A stretch of 64,000 bases of DNA from Triatoma infestans (Eukaryota; Arthropoda; Insecta; Hemiptera; Reduviidae). The stretch covers positions 1 to 64,000 of the forward strand of contig JAAEAF010006167.1 in assembly GCA_011037195.1 (NCBI GenBank), given 5' to 3'. Below are positions 23,805 to 36,459 of this stretch, in pieces. The notes under the pieces were generated by a model. That model had not been told where the DNA came from and did not search any database. It saw only the letters and a list, made by a program, of their open reading frames with translations. The translations under genes and the position numbers were made by a program. Each line of letters starts with the position of its first letter. Position 1 is the first letter of the stretch.

Positions 23805-25297
23805 ATTTTTTCAGAAACATATTTCATATACGTTTTTTTTTTCTATGCAGCAAGCATTTTAATTTTAAACAAAATCATTGTAACCATTTTTAAGAAAATC
23901 CCCCACCCCAAACTCAAAAACCTATTCTGCAAAGTCACACTTCCGGGTAATTGATTTTCTTCAAATTTGGAATTCCATCAATGTATTAATATTATATAGG
24001 TGGTTAAACCAGACATTATGGACCTGAAGTGGTGCTTTAAAGGCAAACATAACGTTACTATCCCCTCGCAACACAAAAAATCAATTTTCCCGGGAAAATG
24101 CTTCAAAGAAAAGTGATAGGTATTTATATGTTAGATAGTATACGAGAACGTCCTAGCTTTCGCTGACGCTATAGTCTTGATTGCGAGCAATGCTGACAAC
24201 CTGCAATGCAATTTGAACATTCTCCAGGAAGGGCTAAGGAAAATTAATATATGTATTAATACAATGAAGACGAAGACGATGGATATTGGCAGGAAAAGGG
24301 GTTAGCCATTGAAGGTTATTCGTTAATCGGCCAAGTGCTACAACAAGTTGAAAATTTCAAATATCTGGGAGGTAATGTAAATAAAGAAGGTCGAATTCAT
24401 AAAGAAATAAATAGTAGGATTGCTTCGGCAGGAAGCTTGTTTAATGCCTTAACAAGAGGATTTGTAAACAAAAAAAGAAATTAGTAAAAGTACTAAGATA
24501 ACAACCTTCAAAAATACGTACCTCTCAATCTTAACATACGGCAGTGAGTCATAGATTCCCACATCAAAATATCGTAGTCAAATCCAAGCAGCGGAAATGC
24601 GCTTATTTCAAAGGATTGTGGGTAAGACGCGTAGGGACCGAGTAAGGAACATTACAATAAGATCAAACCTAGATGTCAAACCTGAGAAGGAAGTACTAAG
24701 AGAAAATAGACAAAGATGGTATGGGCACTTGATGAGGATGGATGTAGGGAGAGAGGCTAGGCATGCTATGAGGGAAAAATGCAGGGACAGCGAGATCGAG
24801 AAAGACCGCGATGCTTTTGGGAAGATGGGAGACACTTGGGAAGAAGAGGGGAGATTTTACGGCAAAGAGACTCGAATGGAACAAGAGAACTAAATTGACG
24901 AAGGATAGGAATAGTTGGAAGGCACAATTGAAGGCAATCTCACATTGCAAGGTAGAAGAGATTTAGATTAAGAAGAAGAAGTATACAAAGTTTAAAGCAA
25001 ATCGTTGGAACCGTTTTCGAAAAATCACGAAAAAATGAAAAAAAAAAAAAATTTAGTAAAGTTGCACTTTCGATTTGCCCGAAATCTTTGTATCTTATAC
25101 GGTAATAGTGCATACACAGACTATCCTGCAACTTTTCGTTTTTGATAAATTCTGTTTACAGACTCGAGAAAGTCTATACATACAGACCATACGCTGAAAA
25201 CAATTTTTTCATATTCAAGGTACCTTAAAACGTCACTCCAGTAAAAACTCCATTTCGAAAATCTGGCAAGATCACAATAGTTCCTTGGAATAAGAGG
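23805..25297 (-). repeat. Repeat A module, reverse, split by a LINE
   Basis: Family sequence at 23805-24143 (landmarks TTCCGGGTAATTGATTTTCT, 'cccgggaaaatgcttcaaa', AGATAGTATACGAG) and at about 24972-25297 ('agtatacaaagtttaaag', CGTTTTCGAAAAATC). A degraded terminal hairpin ends it. The interruption is at the same internal point as in the copy at 5641-7737. Confidence 0.72.
24144..24971 (+). pseudogene. LINE fragment (RT core to C-terminus)
   Basis: Starts within the RT active-site region (FADAIVLIASNADNLQCNLN; the YADD/FADD motif reads FADA) and continues with KTMDIGRKRG. The C-terminal frame 24597-24893 reads GKTRRDRVRNITIRSNLDVK and RQRWYGHLMRMDVGREARHA. The 3' tail is an AAG-rich run. Same type as 5874-7401 but clearly a different copy with different tail. 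Sits in repeat A at AGTATAC. Confidence 0.83.
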
Positions 25298-25579
25298 AAG
25301 TGTAACAGCAAGAGAAGCTCAGCAACCATAGAGAGCAAGAAAAGCTCAACCACTCGCTCGGACTGGAGTGGGAGAGTGGGAGAAGCTGTATAATATAGCT
25401 TAGATTAAAATTTAAATCTAGAGCTAAGAGACAGGAATATAGCTTGCAGGAATAAGGAATTTTAAGCTCATCAACCATAGAGAGCAAGAGAAGCTAAACC
25501 ACTCCAGTCCGAGAGAGTGGTTGAGAGTGGTTCTCTTGCTCTCTATGGTTGCTGAGCTTCTCTTGCTGTTACAGGAAGT
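25298..25579. repeat. Foldback element with about 45-base arms
   Basis: Left arm at 25297-25343 (AACAGCAAGAGAAGCTCAGC...) pairs with the right arm at 25535-25579 (...GAGCTTCTCTTGCTGTTACA). A third, direct copy of the motif CAACCATAGAGAGCAAGAGA sits in the middle (about 25472-25491). Inner arms CGGACTGGAGT / ACTCCAGTCCG also pair. Confidence 0.85.
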
Positions 25580-26370
25580 AAAAAGGACTGAATTCGAAGT
25601 TTCAATCAGTCTTAAACCGCTTTCTAAGAGTCTTAAATCAAGAAATGAACAGCCAAATCGTTATTTAACCATCAAGTATTCAGCGAAATCCGTCTTTAAC
25701 TATCAAATAAATAACTAACTTCAAAGAGCCTTTTAACAGAGCTAACAAGAGTTGTATATTATCAAGAACCCATCACATGCCAACGCTACCATATCACACG
25801 TCGATAGGCTCTCAACATCTCAACTCCATACTTATTCTCCTAGTTAAGCGCGAAATATACAAATTTATCTCTTCATTCCACCATCACTTTCTGCCATTAC
25901 TACATTAAGCACTTGAGATACATCTTTCAATCTTAATTTTTTTTCCAATTGTTTCCATTTCTTTAAAAAATGAAGATATATGTGCCCTTCAAAGAACCTA
26001 GTTTTTTTTTATAATATTGTAGTTAACTGTTCAACTCTCGCTTATTTTGTTAAATATAAATTAAACTCTCTGAACTTTATATGCTCCGTACATAGTTTGG
26101 GGTGTTAAGGGAAGTCGGCGGCAACTTTTTCACACAAAAAATCTCTGAAACTTTTCCAATTCATCGTAGCCTCTATACTCTCAAACTTCAGCCCCATATC
26201 TGAGACTATTTTTAATAGCCGCTTCATATCGCTTAATTTTACAAGAAAGGGGGAATGTCACCTCTAAAAAAAAATCTTTTCCAAATACAATTTATGGCCA
26301 ATTTGGCTTTTTTAGCTTTATCTGCTAAATCCATTTTATTATTTAATTTGTTGGTTAATATAATTCCCAG
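25580..26370. other. Unassigned AT-rich DNA
   Basis: No domain-bearing frame and no element ends seen. Confidence 0.5.
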
Positions 26371-26608
26371 GTTTTTTTTTTTTTTAATTTAAGGGGCGTC
26401 AACATCCATGTTATTGGCGCCCAGAGGAGCTTTTTCATTGCACTACCGGCCTCCGGACAGTGTTCTCTCGTTACAGACAACCTGTCCATACGGACAGTAA
26501 GCTGTAGAGGCTCCTGAGAAGAACAAATTTAAGAGAGCACAGCTGGACCCGAATCCTGGATCCTACGCGTGGGAGTCCAGTACGCTAACCATTTAGCTAT
26601 TCCCTTCC
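26371..26608 (-). mobile_element. SINE family 2, minus strand
   Basis: On the minus strand: GGGAAGGGAATAGCTAAATG (head with box A-like part), CCCGAATCC-type box B region, body with TCTTCTCAGGAGCCTCTACA and CACTGTCCGGAGGCCGG, 3' end 'ggcgccaataacatgg', and an A-rich tail (14 T on the plus strand at 26371-26384). About 225 bp. Confidence 0.85.
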
Positions 26609-26639
26609 CTCGCAGGTATTTGTTTATAATTTCTATTTT

Positions 26640-27905
26640 ATTGTTTATCAAAATACCAATTCTATTTTTTTATTAATTTTCTTATTTTTTGTGAAAATTA
26701 AAATTTTTTATTTCTCTAAGTTAATTTTAGATGTTTTGTGACTTGGCATGATAACTTTTGATATCATACTTTTTTTAGCGTTAAGGGATTATCTGCTAGT
26801 ATTTTTTATGACATCTGCATAAGATAGCATATTTATATTTATACCTGCACAATCAATATCACCGCCCAGGGAGCTGACCAAATCATTGCTGAATAAATTA
26901 TTGTAAAGGTGGAACGACGCTTAAATTGCATTCTTGTTTCAAATCTAGTGGTTGTTCTGAAGTAGGGAAGTTAAACCATGTTTACATAGCACTAGAGCTT
27001 CGGTAAACGTCATACAAATTTTTAAACAGCCGTAAAAAATTTAGAGCAACCTACTTCATTATAGCATTTTACAATTAAATGAACGTTCTCTATCGAATCA
27101 AAAGCTGCGCATAAGTCAATAAAGAAATAATATATTTGTTTGAACCCCTTAAATCCATTTATATTCTATCAAATTTATCAATATAAAAATATTATCAACA
27201 ATACAGCTACCCTTCCTCTATCCCGCTTGCCCTTCAAATAAAATATTAGTGTTGACATCCAGTTACTCAACCTATCATATAAAAGCGTTTAAAAAAAATA
27301 ATTGGATAATTATTGCTGTTTTTTTAAATTATTCGGTGTTCTACCTAAAAATTATAGCATAAATTGAAAAGCATAGATAAAATTGGCAAGAAATTCTCCG
27401 GCACATATTTGTAAAATTCATTAACTAGTCTATTCAGAACCTGGAACTTTATCTTTGGCTTTATTCAATACATTTTTAACTTCACTAACATCAAAAGCTT
27501 TGTCCGAATATTCGTCTGTGTAAAAAGTTTCGCGTATTGAATAGGGTGCGATTGTATAGTCACATTAAAGAAGGATTCAAAATGAGTTATCCATACGCTA
27601 ACCGAAATATCCCCAATTTGCATATTAGGTTTATTATTTTTTATTTTGTTTACCATTTGCCAAAACATTTTAGAATCTTTATAGAGTTCGATATCATTTA
27701 TTACGTTTTTCTAATAATTATTTTTCTTAGTCCAACATAATTTTTTGTATTCTTTAACTTGTTATTAAGTATTCATCTCTACCATTACCCTCAGTGCTCC
27801 ATTTCTATTTAGATTATTCCTACGGTAATTAGTCAAATTTTTCCGCTTCTCTCTCGAACTACGCGAATAATCTTTATTTATAAAATATCCTTTTAATTTT
27901 ATGAA
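26640..27905 (-). pseudogene. LINE reverse transcriptase, heavily degraded
   Basis: On the minus strand from the right: KGYFINKDYSRSSREKRKNL, MFWQMVNKIKNNKPNMQ with WITHFESFFN (the endonuclease-RT linker), then FIDLCAAFDSIENVHLI (RT motif A), a damaged palm, and LSYADVI (relic of YADD). Many stops. It ends on the right at the tail of the next LINE (27912). Confidence 0.75.
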
Positions 27906-27911
27906 ATTTCT

Positions 27912-29500
27912 TAATATATTTATTTATTTATTTATTTATTACATACTCTGTTATGGCCATTGGCATACAGAGGGGTTGGCCCAAAATATTTACAAATTGA
28001 AATTCATAAAAATAGATTGTATCATTCAACTTATTATAATACCAACTTTTATAATCTAATAGAATAAGGTAAACAGAATCGTAAATATTATAAGATAAAC
28101 AGAATGAGATAAAAATAATTAAAGAAAAAATAGATGTGTCTCTGTTAATGAATTAACTTAACAAATTTCTTAGTTTGAATGTATGTACACAATATAGGTA
28201 GATATCATTTAATTTATCTAAATCACCTGGTTCAGAAAAGCTAAATAGGTGAATAAATTTATCATTAAAGCTGTAAAATGATGATATATATTTGTTTAAG
28301 TATTTTTCTCTTAAAGATGCAAATCCCGGACAGCCAAGTATAAAATGTATCAAATCGTCAGAATTATTTAGTGAACAAAACATGCAGAAATTATCAGAAA
28401 TAAAAGTATACTTCTTTCTATTTAAATAGACAACACCTTTCTTTTTGTAAGCTAATCGTAGTTGCGCTATCAATCTCAATTTGTTGATATGTATGTGATA
28501 GTTCAGATAGATTTCTCTTACACTAAAATTACAAAGATTCCTGTAAATTACATTATATCGGCTGTTCAATACAGAGTTAATATCTTTACTAAAAAGATGA
28601 TTTTTAAATGATTCCAGCAGACTATTATAATTATCCCTGACCATTTTTGGACATTGAGCATGCCAGAGTAAATCAGAACCGATGGAAAAAAGATACTTTC
28701 TGAGAGTTAAAACCCAATTAAATGGCATTGTGCAATGTCGTAGTTCCACTAGTCTGGTGTAACATATTTTAGGGAGCCGGGAATCAGACATTTCTAACAA
28801 AAATTGCCACCAACCTAACATTTTTTTAAATATTTTGAATTGCGTGTGAATTCTACCGGTTTCAAGCCTGACAAAAGCGTCTGGTGTGGTTTTCGGTAGG
28901 TGAAGTAAAAGCTTCAAGAAACCCAACTGTCCCCTCTCCAAAATATGGCTGTATTCTGGACCCCAAACCTCTGCCAGGTACAATAAAACACTTTCTGAAA
29001 CAGAATCATATAGATGAGCTTTGGTTTGCCAGTCGTCACTCTTACATGATTTGAGTAATGATAAAACAGTGGAATTCGCTTTTACAGTCCTAGCCAAAAA
29101 ATATTCACTACATTTAGAAAATTTAGCAGAAGTGGAGAATAGAACACCAGATAGTTAAAACTCTTGGTGTATTCAATAGGATGTGAGGCGTACCACAGGG
29201 GCTTACTATCAGAAGAGCTCCCTCCTTTGGAAAAAATCATTGCAAAGGTTTTACTTATATTTACCTTAAGGGAATTTTCATCACAATATTCCTTCAGAAT
29301 ATTCAGTTTTTTTTTGGGCAGATATCCAAGTAGATGAAAGCAGAACCATATCGTCTGCGTACAAAATCATGTGCAGATCCTTAATGTTATTCAATGCGAA
29401 ATTGCTTAATATAGTTTTATAGTACTTTCTTTTCGTTTCGACGGTATATATATAGCTAATTTTAACCATTATATTTAATGAAAAAAGCACATAATTACAT
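27912..29500 (-). pseudogene. LINE ORF2 3' half with long open C-terminus
   Basis: On the minus strand: HMILYADDMVLLSSTWISAQ (RT active site with YADD, about 29370) and a damaged stretch. Then a 314-codon open frame (29097-28153) begins MARTVKANSTVLSLLKSCKS and contains WGPEYSHILERGQLGFLKLL, a thumb/C-terminal region, and CMFCSLNNSDDLIHFILGCP, a C-x2-C-x8-H-x4-C-like zinc motif. A 3' untranslated part ends with AATAAATAAATAAATAAAT (plus-strand 27918-27944). The long uninterrupted C-terminus suggests a fairly young insertion, but the RT domain upstream is broken or 5'-truncated. Confidence 0.85.
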
Positions 29501-31680
29501 CGTTAAAGATCCCAGCAAATATAGAAATTAAGAAAATAAACATGAAAACAAAACATATAATGTCCATTAGTTTGCGAGCCGACTGCCTCAATTGAGCTGG
29601 CTCACTGATCCGATTCTTATTAATGACCTAGATTCGTATTTCCAATGTCTAATTCACACTGTAAAAATCACACCCTACTACGAGTATCTTCAACGTCACT
29701 TCTAGCATCCTGACTCGTCGATACATTATCTGCCATCGATTTTCTTTTCCTACGTAAGTATTAGTGTATAGCTATCTATAGGTAATTAATGTTTATTAAA
29801 ATGATTTCTTATGTTACAAATTTTTTGGTTATTCTCAACTAATAATTTCTTCCAAACTTCATTCACTCCTATATAAACAGAATTCTGAATTCTATTTGTT
29901 TCTTCTGTTTAATGCAAATTCAAAAAATTGTGGTAAAAATTTATTTTATTGTTACTAGTTGGAGATTGTTTATTTGACATGCTAGTCGGTTAGTATTGGC
30001 TTATTATTTAAACTTACGCGTCTGTTATCAACATAAAAGAGATTTAAATCTAAAAGACTCTCGTTACACTGGCCACCGTTACGCACCATGATACAAGGAG
30101 ATTCTTTGTATATTGAGAGCGCCGCTCCACCATACTTCTATCCCATTATATTCGTCTATTTAGCAGCTACCGGTCTTCACATCATTCACATCTCTAATAG
30201 CTTGTTCAATCATCATCATTACTGAATTAATCATGTGATGAAAAAAAAAAAAAATTAAAAAATTTCTTCTTGATATGCTTATTTAAAGTTTAAAATAAAA
30301 TTATATTATTTTTATTTAAACAATAATTTATAATAATTATAATTGATGGTTTCTAATCGAATAACTACAACTGGTCATAAAAAACTTTCTGTATCCGTTC
30401 CTGATAACTTATCAAAAAACATTGCGCATAATTTTGAAAATTAGTAAAAAAATGCATGTAGGCATGATTAAATATCCTTAATGAAATGTCTATCTCGGGC
30501 TTAAGACACTTCTGCAAGATCCAAACGTGGACTTCTAAAGGAAAGATCATTCTTGCGGAGATCTCACAGTTCAAGCTTTGATATGAACATGAAAAAAAGG
30601 AAGAAATCAATAAACAATACCATTTTATAATTTTGTCGTCCATAAATTAATTTTTTTAAAAAATCCACTTCAACGACTATTGATTTTATGCTGTATTTTT
30701 CTTCTTTTTTTTTTTTTCTTGGAAGCTGGTCTTTGGAAATCTAATATGATATTTGTATGGTATTATGCCAAAACAATCCGTTTAGCGTTCTTGTAAATTC
30801 TTTTACAATCACGTATAGTAAGGACGTCTTTTTTCAGAGATATGTTATTGGAAAACGAATCAAAAATTTAAATCATGAAGAGAATTTCTATTATTCTTAT
30901 CTAGTTAATTCAAACTTTCTTTGAATAGAACTGAAAACAAAACTTCTCTATAATTTGTTACAGCAATCTGCAGACTGGTGGATATATTGAAATTTGCAAG
31001 CTCTAGAAATTAATTGTAGATATTTAAAGACTGTTCAATCCATTTTTGGAAACCGTATATATAATGGATAGCATGAAATATCGGGTATGATTTGTCATAT
31101 ACTGGAACTCATGGAATGATTTAAATAACGAGCGAATTGCAAAAATTCGAACATATACTACTTTTCTATGTGAACAATATTTAGTAATTGCTAAAACAAA
31201 TTAAGTGAAATATAAGGAAAACAATATCTTTTTTTGGACATTTAGGTAAAATTCAATTTTCACATAATTCTAAGATCGATTCTGGGAGACCATGAGGGGA
31301 TAAGGTTTATTTTAATTATTTCGTAACATAGAAATTATATATTTAATTTTATTAATCTGAACGAAAAAAATAATAATAACCAATTACTATAGATTTAAAT
31401 AAATACATTCACACTAAAAACAAAAAAGAATCATAGGCGTATAGAAAGCAATACAGACTAGTGGATATATTACAGCCAATCAGAATCCAACTCTAAGATG
31501 TATATGTGGTAGGGAGGGGGGTTGTATTCCCCACTAAAATGCTTACGACCAGCCTGTGATTCTTAACTGAGTCTGGCATATTTCGTTACCACCCTAGATT
31601 AGAAGGAAACGAAACAACAAGATTCAGTGTATGCTCGGTCTACATGCTGTGTACATGATTATTCATTATTTATTGTTTTC
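29501..31680. other. AT-rich DNA upstream of the Sox exon
   Basis: No coding motif or element that I can define. It may contain SoxE promoter or untranslated exons, but I cannot point to a site with confidence. Confidence 0.45.
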
Positions 31681-31781
31681 GTTTTTTGTTTTGTTTTTTA
31701 TTTGTATTTTTATTTTAAGTGAAGTCCTATGATAATTTATGCAAAATATCAAATAATAAAATAGATATTGTGTTGAATATA

Positions 31782-31933
31782 ATGTCCGGACGTACAGTGT
31801 TGAGTGTGCCTTGTGCCGCCTCTGGATCACATACACCTAAACCGCCTCCAACTGATGATAATCCAGAGATAAGTGCAGCTGTTGCTAAAGTCTTACGCGG
31901 ATATGATTGGACACTAATACCTGTTACTACAAA
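31782..31933 (+). CDS. SoxE: SoxE transcription factor, N-terminal exon (dimerisation motif)
   Basis: Encodes the first 50 residues plus two bases of a SoxE-group HMG-box transcription factor, a nuclear DNA-binding regulator of cell fate. Residues about 29-47 (EISAAVAKVLRGYDWTLIPV) match the SoxE dimerisation motif just before the HMG box in SOX8/9/10, whose core is V-L-x-G-Y-D-W-T-L-x-P. The ATG at 31782 was chosen because upstream sequence has only a GTG in the same frame and A lies at -3. A donor follows (AA|GTTAGT). The phase-2 end (ACT ACA AA) completes as a lysine codon with the first base of the exon at 59167. A pyrimidine-rich tract ending TTTTAAG at 31719 looks like an acceptor, so the exon probably starts at 31720. 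No stop separates that acceptor from the ATG, so coding could begin further upstream. Confidence 0.9.
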
Positions 31934-33640
31934 GTTAGTATTATTATTATTATCATTATTATCATTATTTATCATATATTTAAATACGTGAAAATATCGT
32001 AAGTATTATAAATATATTTAATTTAGTATTATTGGTCTATACTTAATACCAGATAATTGGTAATATAAATACTATTTAATGTCTTTTATAAATTAATTTT
32101 ATTTCTTCATTTATTATCTGTAAGTCAAGCATTGAGCCCTAATTCTAGTAGCAATTATAATTATTGCTTCTGAATATAAAGAAATTTATTTTTAAAAAAT
32201 GTGCTTTGGAATCTTTTATTTATAATTTACCTTGGCTACCCCAAGCGTTACATTTATGAGATCAAGATAGACAATTTGTTAAATAGTAGGCTGTCTACAT
32301 TTTTATCTAGTCCAAAATATAGCTTTAAGTAATACATTTTTTTTTTTTTTTTTTTTAATTTAATAAAATTGTTCAAAAATTAAATTTATATAAACTTAAG
32401 AGGGATTTCTTTTGATGCAACTGTTATATTACTTCGTATATTTAAAACCACTTTGTAATGTATTTAAATTTAATTTTTATAATTTGATTATTGTTGACTA
32501 CACTTACAGGATTTGTTTTTCTGGAGGTCTACCTTTCATTGTAACCATATCTCTTTCTTTTAATAATTGAATCATCTTTTTATAGTTTACAACAACAAAA
32601 ATAAATCAGAAATATTTGTTTATCATTTATATTTCTACAAAACTTAATTATAATGAACAATAATTAATTCAAGATGGAGATTCAAAACGTACAATAATAA
32701 GGAACATTTTAATCAAAGAACTAAATTGTTTAAACATTTCACTAAAATACGTAATCTTAAAACGGATCTAATAGTTATCTGTTATTTTCAAAAAAAGGTA
32801 GTAAATATTCAAATTCGAACCAATGGTTTATTTCAATATATTTATCCATTAATAATAAATAATACATTTTTCAGAATGCCTGACATTATTGCAAAAATAG
32901 GTTTACACTCCTCCTACTAATTGATCTTTCCTAACAAGTTTTATTTCTATCATTTACTCCTTAAAGCTTAATTGGATGAATGAAATGTTTGTTTATTCAA
33001 TTACAAATATTAGCCATATTTTACAATGTGCCCGCAACATTACTTTAGGTATTGCAAGTAATAATTAAAAAAGAAATAAACAAACAAAAAATATATAAAA
33101 ATCAATTATTAGTTTCATTCTTGGAATAAGATTGTATTCTTGGAGAAGATTGTAATAGGTATATATATATATATATGTGTATTAAGACCTTTGTTTACAT
33201 GGACGCACAAAGATGAGATACTTCTGTATAATTAATTTTATAATTATTTTTTTCTTGGAAATTTTACATTGATTTCTTGTCATCACCTTTGTTTCATATA
33301 ATATCTTTTGTTTATATTTCAATTTGGACTGCACATTGATATATTTATATCTTAAGTTTATTGTCTAACTTACTTATAGTTTACAATAATTCTTCATCTC
33401 TAAATTCGTCTTAATGAATCTTAAATTACTCGTTAAACATCAAGTTTAGAATATGCTGTCATAGTTTCTAACATCGTCTAATTCAGATATATTTTTTTTT
33501 TTTTAATCTAAAGTTGAATTGTCTTAATTTTAGTGCTCCTAGAAATATGTATCTTTAAAAATTATTTTTAAATTAATAATAACCAATTTAATTATTTTTT
33601 ATATAATGCCAAACTTCAGATTGAAGTTAGATGTATTGAA
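31934..33640. other. Intron, unassigned AT-rich DNA
   Basis: An ATT-type trinucleotide run just after the donor (31937-31975) and otherwise unassigned sequence. Confidence 0.5.
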
Positions 33641-33642
33641 AA

Positions 33643-33700
33643 TGTGGTTGTAGGTATAGATTCACTGCGACCTAAAGATCTATTATGGTGCCCTAATATT
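33643..33700 (-). mobile_element. SINE family 1 tail fragment
   Basis: The minus strand reads GCACCATAATAGATCTTTAG and GTCGCAGTGAATC, matching the family 1 tail. The head and body are missing. Confidence 0.65.
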
Positions 33701-33740
33701 TGTCAGTGTTTGTACATCTTGACAGGAAAGTGTACCATGT

Positions 33741-33743
33741 TGT

Positions 33744-33787
<44 letters not shown>
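33741..33787. repeat. (GT)n microsatellite
   Basis: About 46 bases of GT repeat with one interruption. Confidence 0.97.
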
Positions 33788-33788
<1 letters not shown>

Positions 33789-33789
33789 G

Positions 33790-34974
33790 TTTAACTATAG
33801 GTGAATTTGCCTATTGGTACGCTAACCCCGAATACTAGCGCACATTAAACTACTTCTGCAGGCCCTTGTAATGGAGTTGGGGTAGTGTTAAAGTGAGGCT
33901 GGAATACTTGCTGAGCTCAAGGTCCCTAAAGAAGTAGCTAGTCCATTTTATTATATTTTCAAGTAATTTAATCCAGGCGTGTACGTTGAAGTAAGACGTT
34001 CCTAACAAATCTGAAATTCTTAAATATTACTTCCTTATATATCAAAAACCATAGATAATTATTTTATTTATTAAATTTTTGAAGTTTATTCCACTAAATT
34101 TATAAAACAAACTTATTTTTAATAAAACATTATGCGTTTTGTTAAATACTGCATAGATTAAACATTTTTTAAAAATTGCTTCTTTTTTTCTTTTTTTAAC
34201 ACTAGCGTTCCGCACAAATTTTTCCCTTCTCTTGATTGCCTTCTTCTAGTTTCATAAATAATTATATATTTAATCAGCTTCTGATTCAGTTGAAGGAAAT
34301 TTGATGCCCTTTAATTTTTAAATTCATTGTTTTTTATAGTTACACACTTTCTTATCTAAAGTTGATTTATTTCAAAAGTATATAGGTTTCTAGGAAATGT
34401 TCAATTACAAATTTGATCTTATTTGTCTAAATGGTATTTAATCCTTTCCAAGAAATGATATGTTTTATAATATTAATGTTTTAAAACAATGATATTTATT
34501 AATACGTAAATCAACTATTTTTTATAATCAACTTGCATTTTTTTTTTTTCAACTTAATTTAAAACTACAATTTAAAAATTCGGCACTTTTGTACAATTAT
34601 CATTAAAGAATTATTTTCTTTAATAACATATCAGTTTGATAGTAACTTGATTTAATTACTCTTATCTCTTCAACATTGTCTTGTGGTGCATTAATTATTC
34701 AAATGAATGAGAGTGGTGCTGTTGAGAGGAGCAGCCATTAATTTCAAAATAACTCATTAAATTTTGAGTTTAACAAGCGGCTTGATAGGTGGTTATTGAT
34801 TACAATGAGTCAGTGCTAAGGTCTAACGCGAAGAATGGCTTTGGATTATTTCCTTTTGTTTATTAATATGAACGAAAATACAGTCAAGAAATTACTGTTC
34901 GCCATAAAGACTGTCTGAAAAGAGAAGGTTACTTAATTGCTTACATTTAGGAATTTTTAATAGGTATCCAGTAT
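33790..34974. other. Intron, unassigned AT-rich DNA
   Basis: I see no element ends or coding signal. Confidence 0.5.
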
Positions 34975-35790
34975 ATATAAGAGATATTTTCCATGATAGC
35001 CTATTTCAGTTTGTGATCTTCGACCGGTTACGGGCGTTCGCCCATCATCAGGATAAAACACTGCGATAACACAGACTTGCATAGAGCAAAATCAGTTTAT
35101 ACATGTTTGGAAGGGTTTCGTTAAGACCTACTAACGACTGACTAACTTAGTTTAGAGTTAGTCAGCTTAAGCAGTATTTTTTATCTTGTCGATGGCTGTG
35201 GTTTGAAAACTGTCATACTAACATGGCATCTAATGCAATGCTCAGATTGGCTGGAGGCGACCAATATTTTTATTTATTCAAGGAAGCGGTTAGTATTACT
35301 AAAAGGATCGCTTAACTCTGTGCTAAATAAAGAAATGATTACAAAAATTAATGTAAAATTCTATAAACTCTAGGACCATTCACATGATTTCAGTTCTCTT
35401 CAATCCTATTGTCAATTTTTACAAAACTTCTTTTTAATTTTACTTTAAAAAAAAACTCTTAAACTTTTAAACATCCTATTATGCCAACGTTTCGACAAAG
35501 TTTCCTATCTTTATCAAGGCTTTAATATATAGAAAGTCGATTACCTTTTCTGTAGATGATTTAAGACAAGACACTAGTAACTTTAATTTTCCTTTTTAGT
35601 TTTAAACTAAAAATTCAGTGTATAAACTGAATTTGCTCTGTGCGAGTCTGGTTATCACACTGTCTGATAAACGCATCCTGAAGATGGGCGAACGCCCGTA
35701 ACCGGTCGAAGATCACAAACTGAAGTAGGCTATCATGGAAAATGTCTCTCATGCTTTCCAGTTCTGCGGAACCAACCACCACAACAACTA
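34975..35790. repeat. Palindromic element B, copy 3, arms pulled apart
   Basis: Left arm at 34978-35115 (GAGATATTTTCCATGATAGC ... CGGGCGTTCGCCCATCATCA) and right arm at about 35615-35760 (CTGAAGATGGGCGAACGCCC ... GGCTATCATGGAAAATGTCT). In other copies the centre is tens of bases; here about 500 bases of element C lie between them. The right side continues with CCAGTTCTGCGGAACC as in copy 4. Confidence 0.78.
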
Positions 35791-36376
35791 TACATTTGTT
35801 ACATCACAGAAACATAAAAAGGAAAATTGAAGTTACTAGTGTCTTGTCTTAAATAATCTACAGAAAATGTAATCTACTTTCTATATATTAGAAAGCCTTC
35901 ATAAAGACAGGAAACTCTGTCGAAACGTTGGCATAATTGAATGTTTTTTCTTGACCGATCTTCACCAAATTACTTCATAATTTCATTTATCCAACGGTCA
36001 ACAAATTCTTTTATATTGTCAATAAAAAAAGTCAATTGAATATTCCAAATTAGATTCGTCTTGAAAAGAAAACATGAATCTTGTTTATTTATTGTGATAA
36101 AGATCTTAGAATCGAATAATTCTTTAGAAAAAAATCAATTTTATTTATGATTAACCATTTTAATAAATTCTAAAATAGGTTTCATATTTTAATCCCATTA
36201 TCCTTTGTAAAACGTGGACAATTAAAAGTTTTGTAAAAATTGACAATAAGGTTGAAGAGAACTGAAATCATGTGAATGGTCCTAGGAAGTTTATAGAATT
36301 TGCTTTAATTTTTGTAATCATTTCTTTATTTAGCACAGAGTTAAGCGATCCTTTTAGTAATACTAACCGCTGTTTA
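35280..36376. repeat. Palindromic element C
   Basis: Two pairs of arms: 35280-35430 with 36227-36375 (left GTTAGTATTACTAAAAGGAT, right ATCCTTTTAGTAATACTAAC), and 35467-35600 with 35810-35945. The centre holds the right arm of element B. The inner right arm reads AAACTCTGTCGAAACGTTGG, a motif of the type found in Penelope-like element ends. No coding capacity. Confidence 0.8.
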
Positions 36377-36459
36377 TAATAGGAATGATCGAGATTAAAG
36401 AACAAAAGAAGAATCAGAATGAATAATAAAAAAAAAAAAAAGACGGAAGAAAGTGACAT

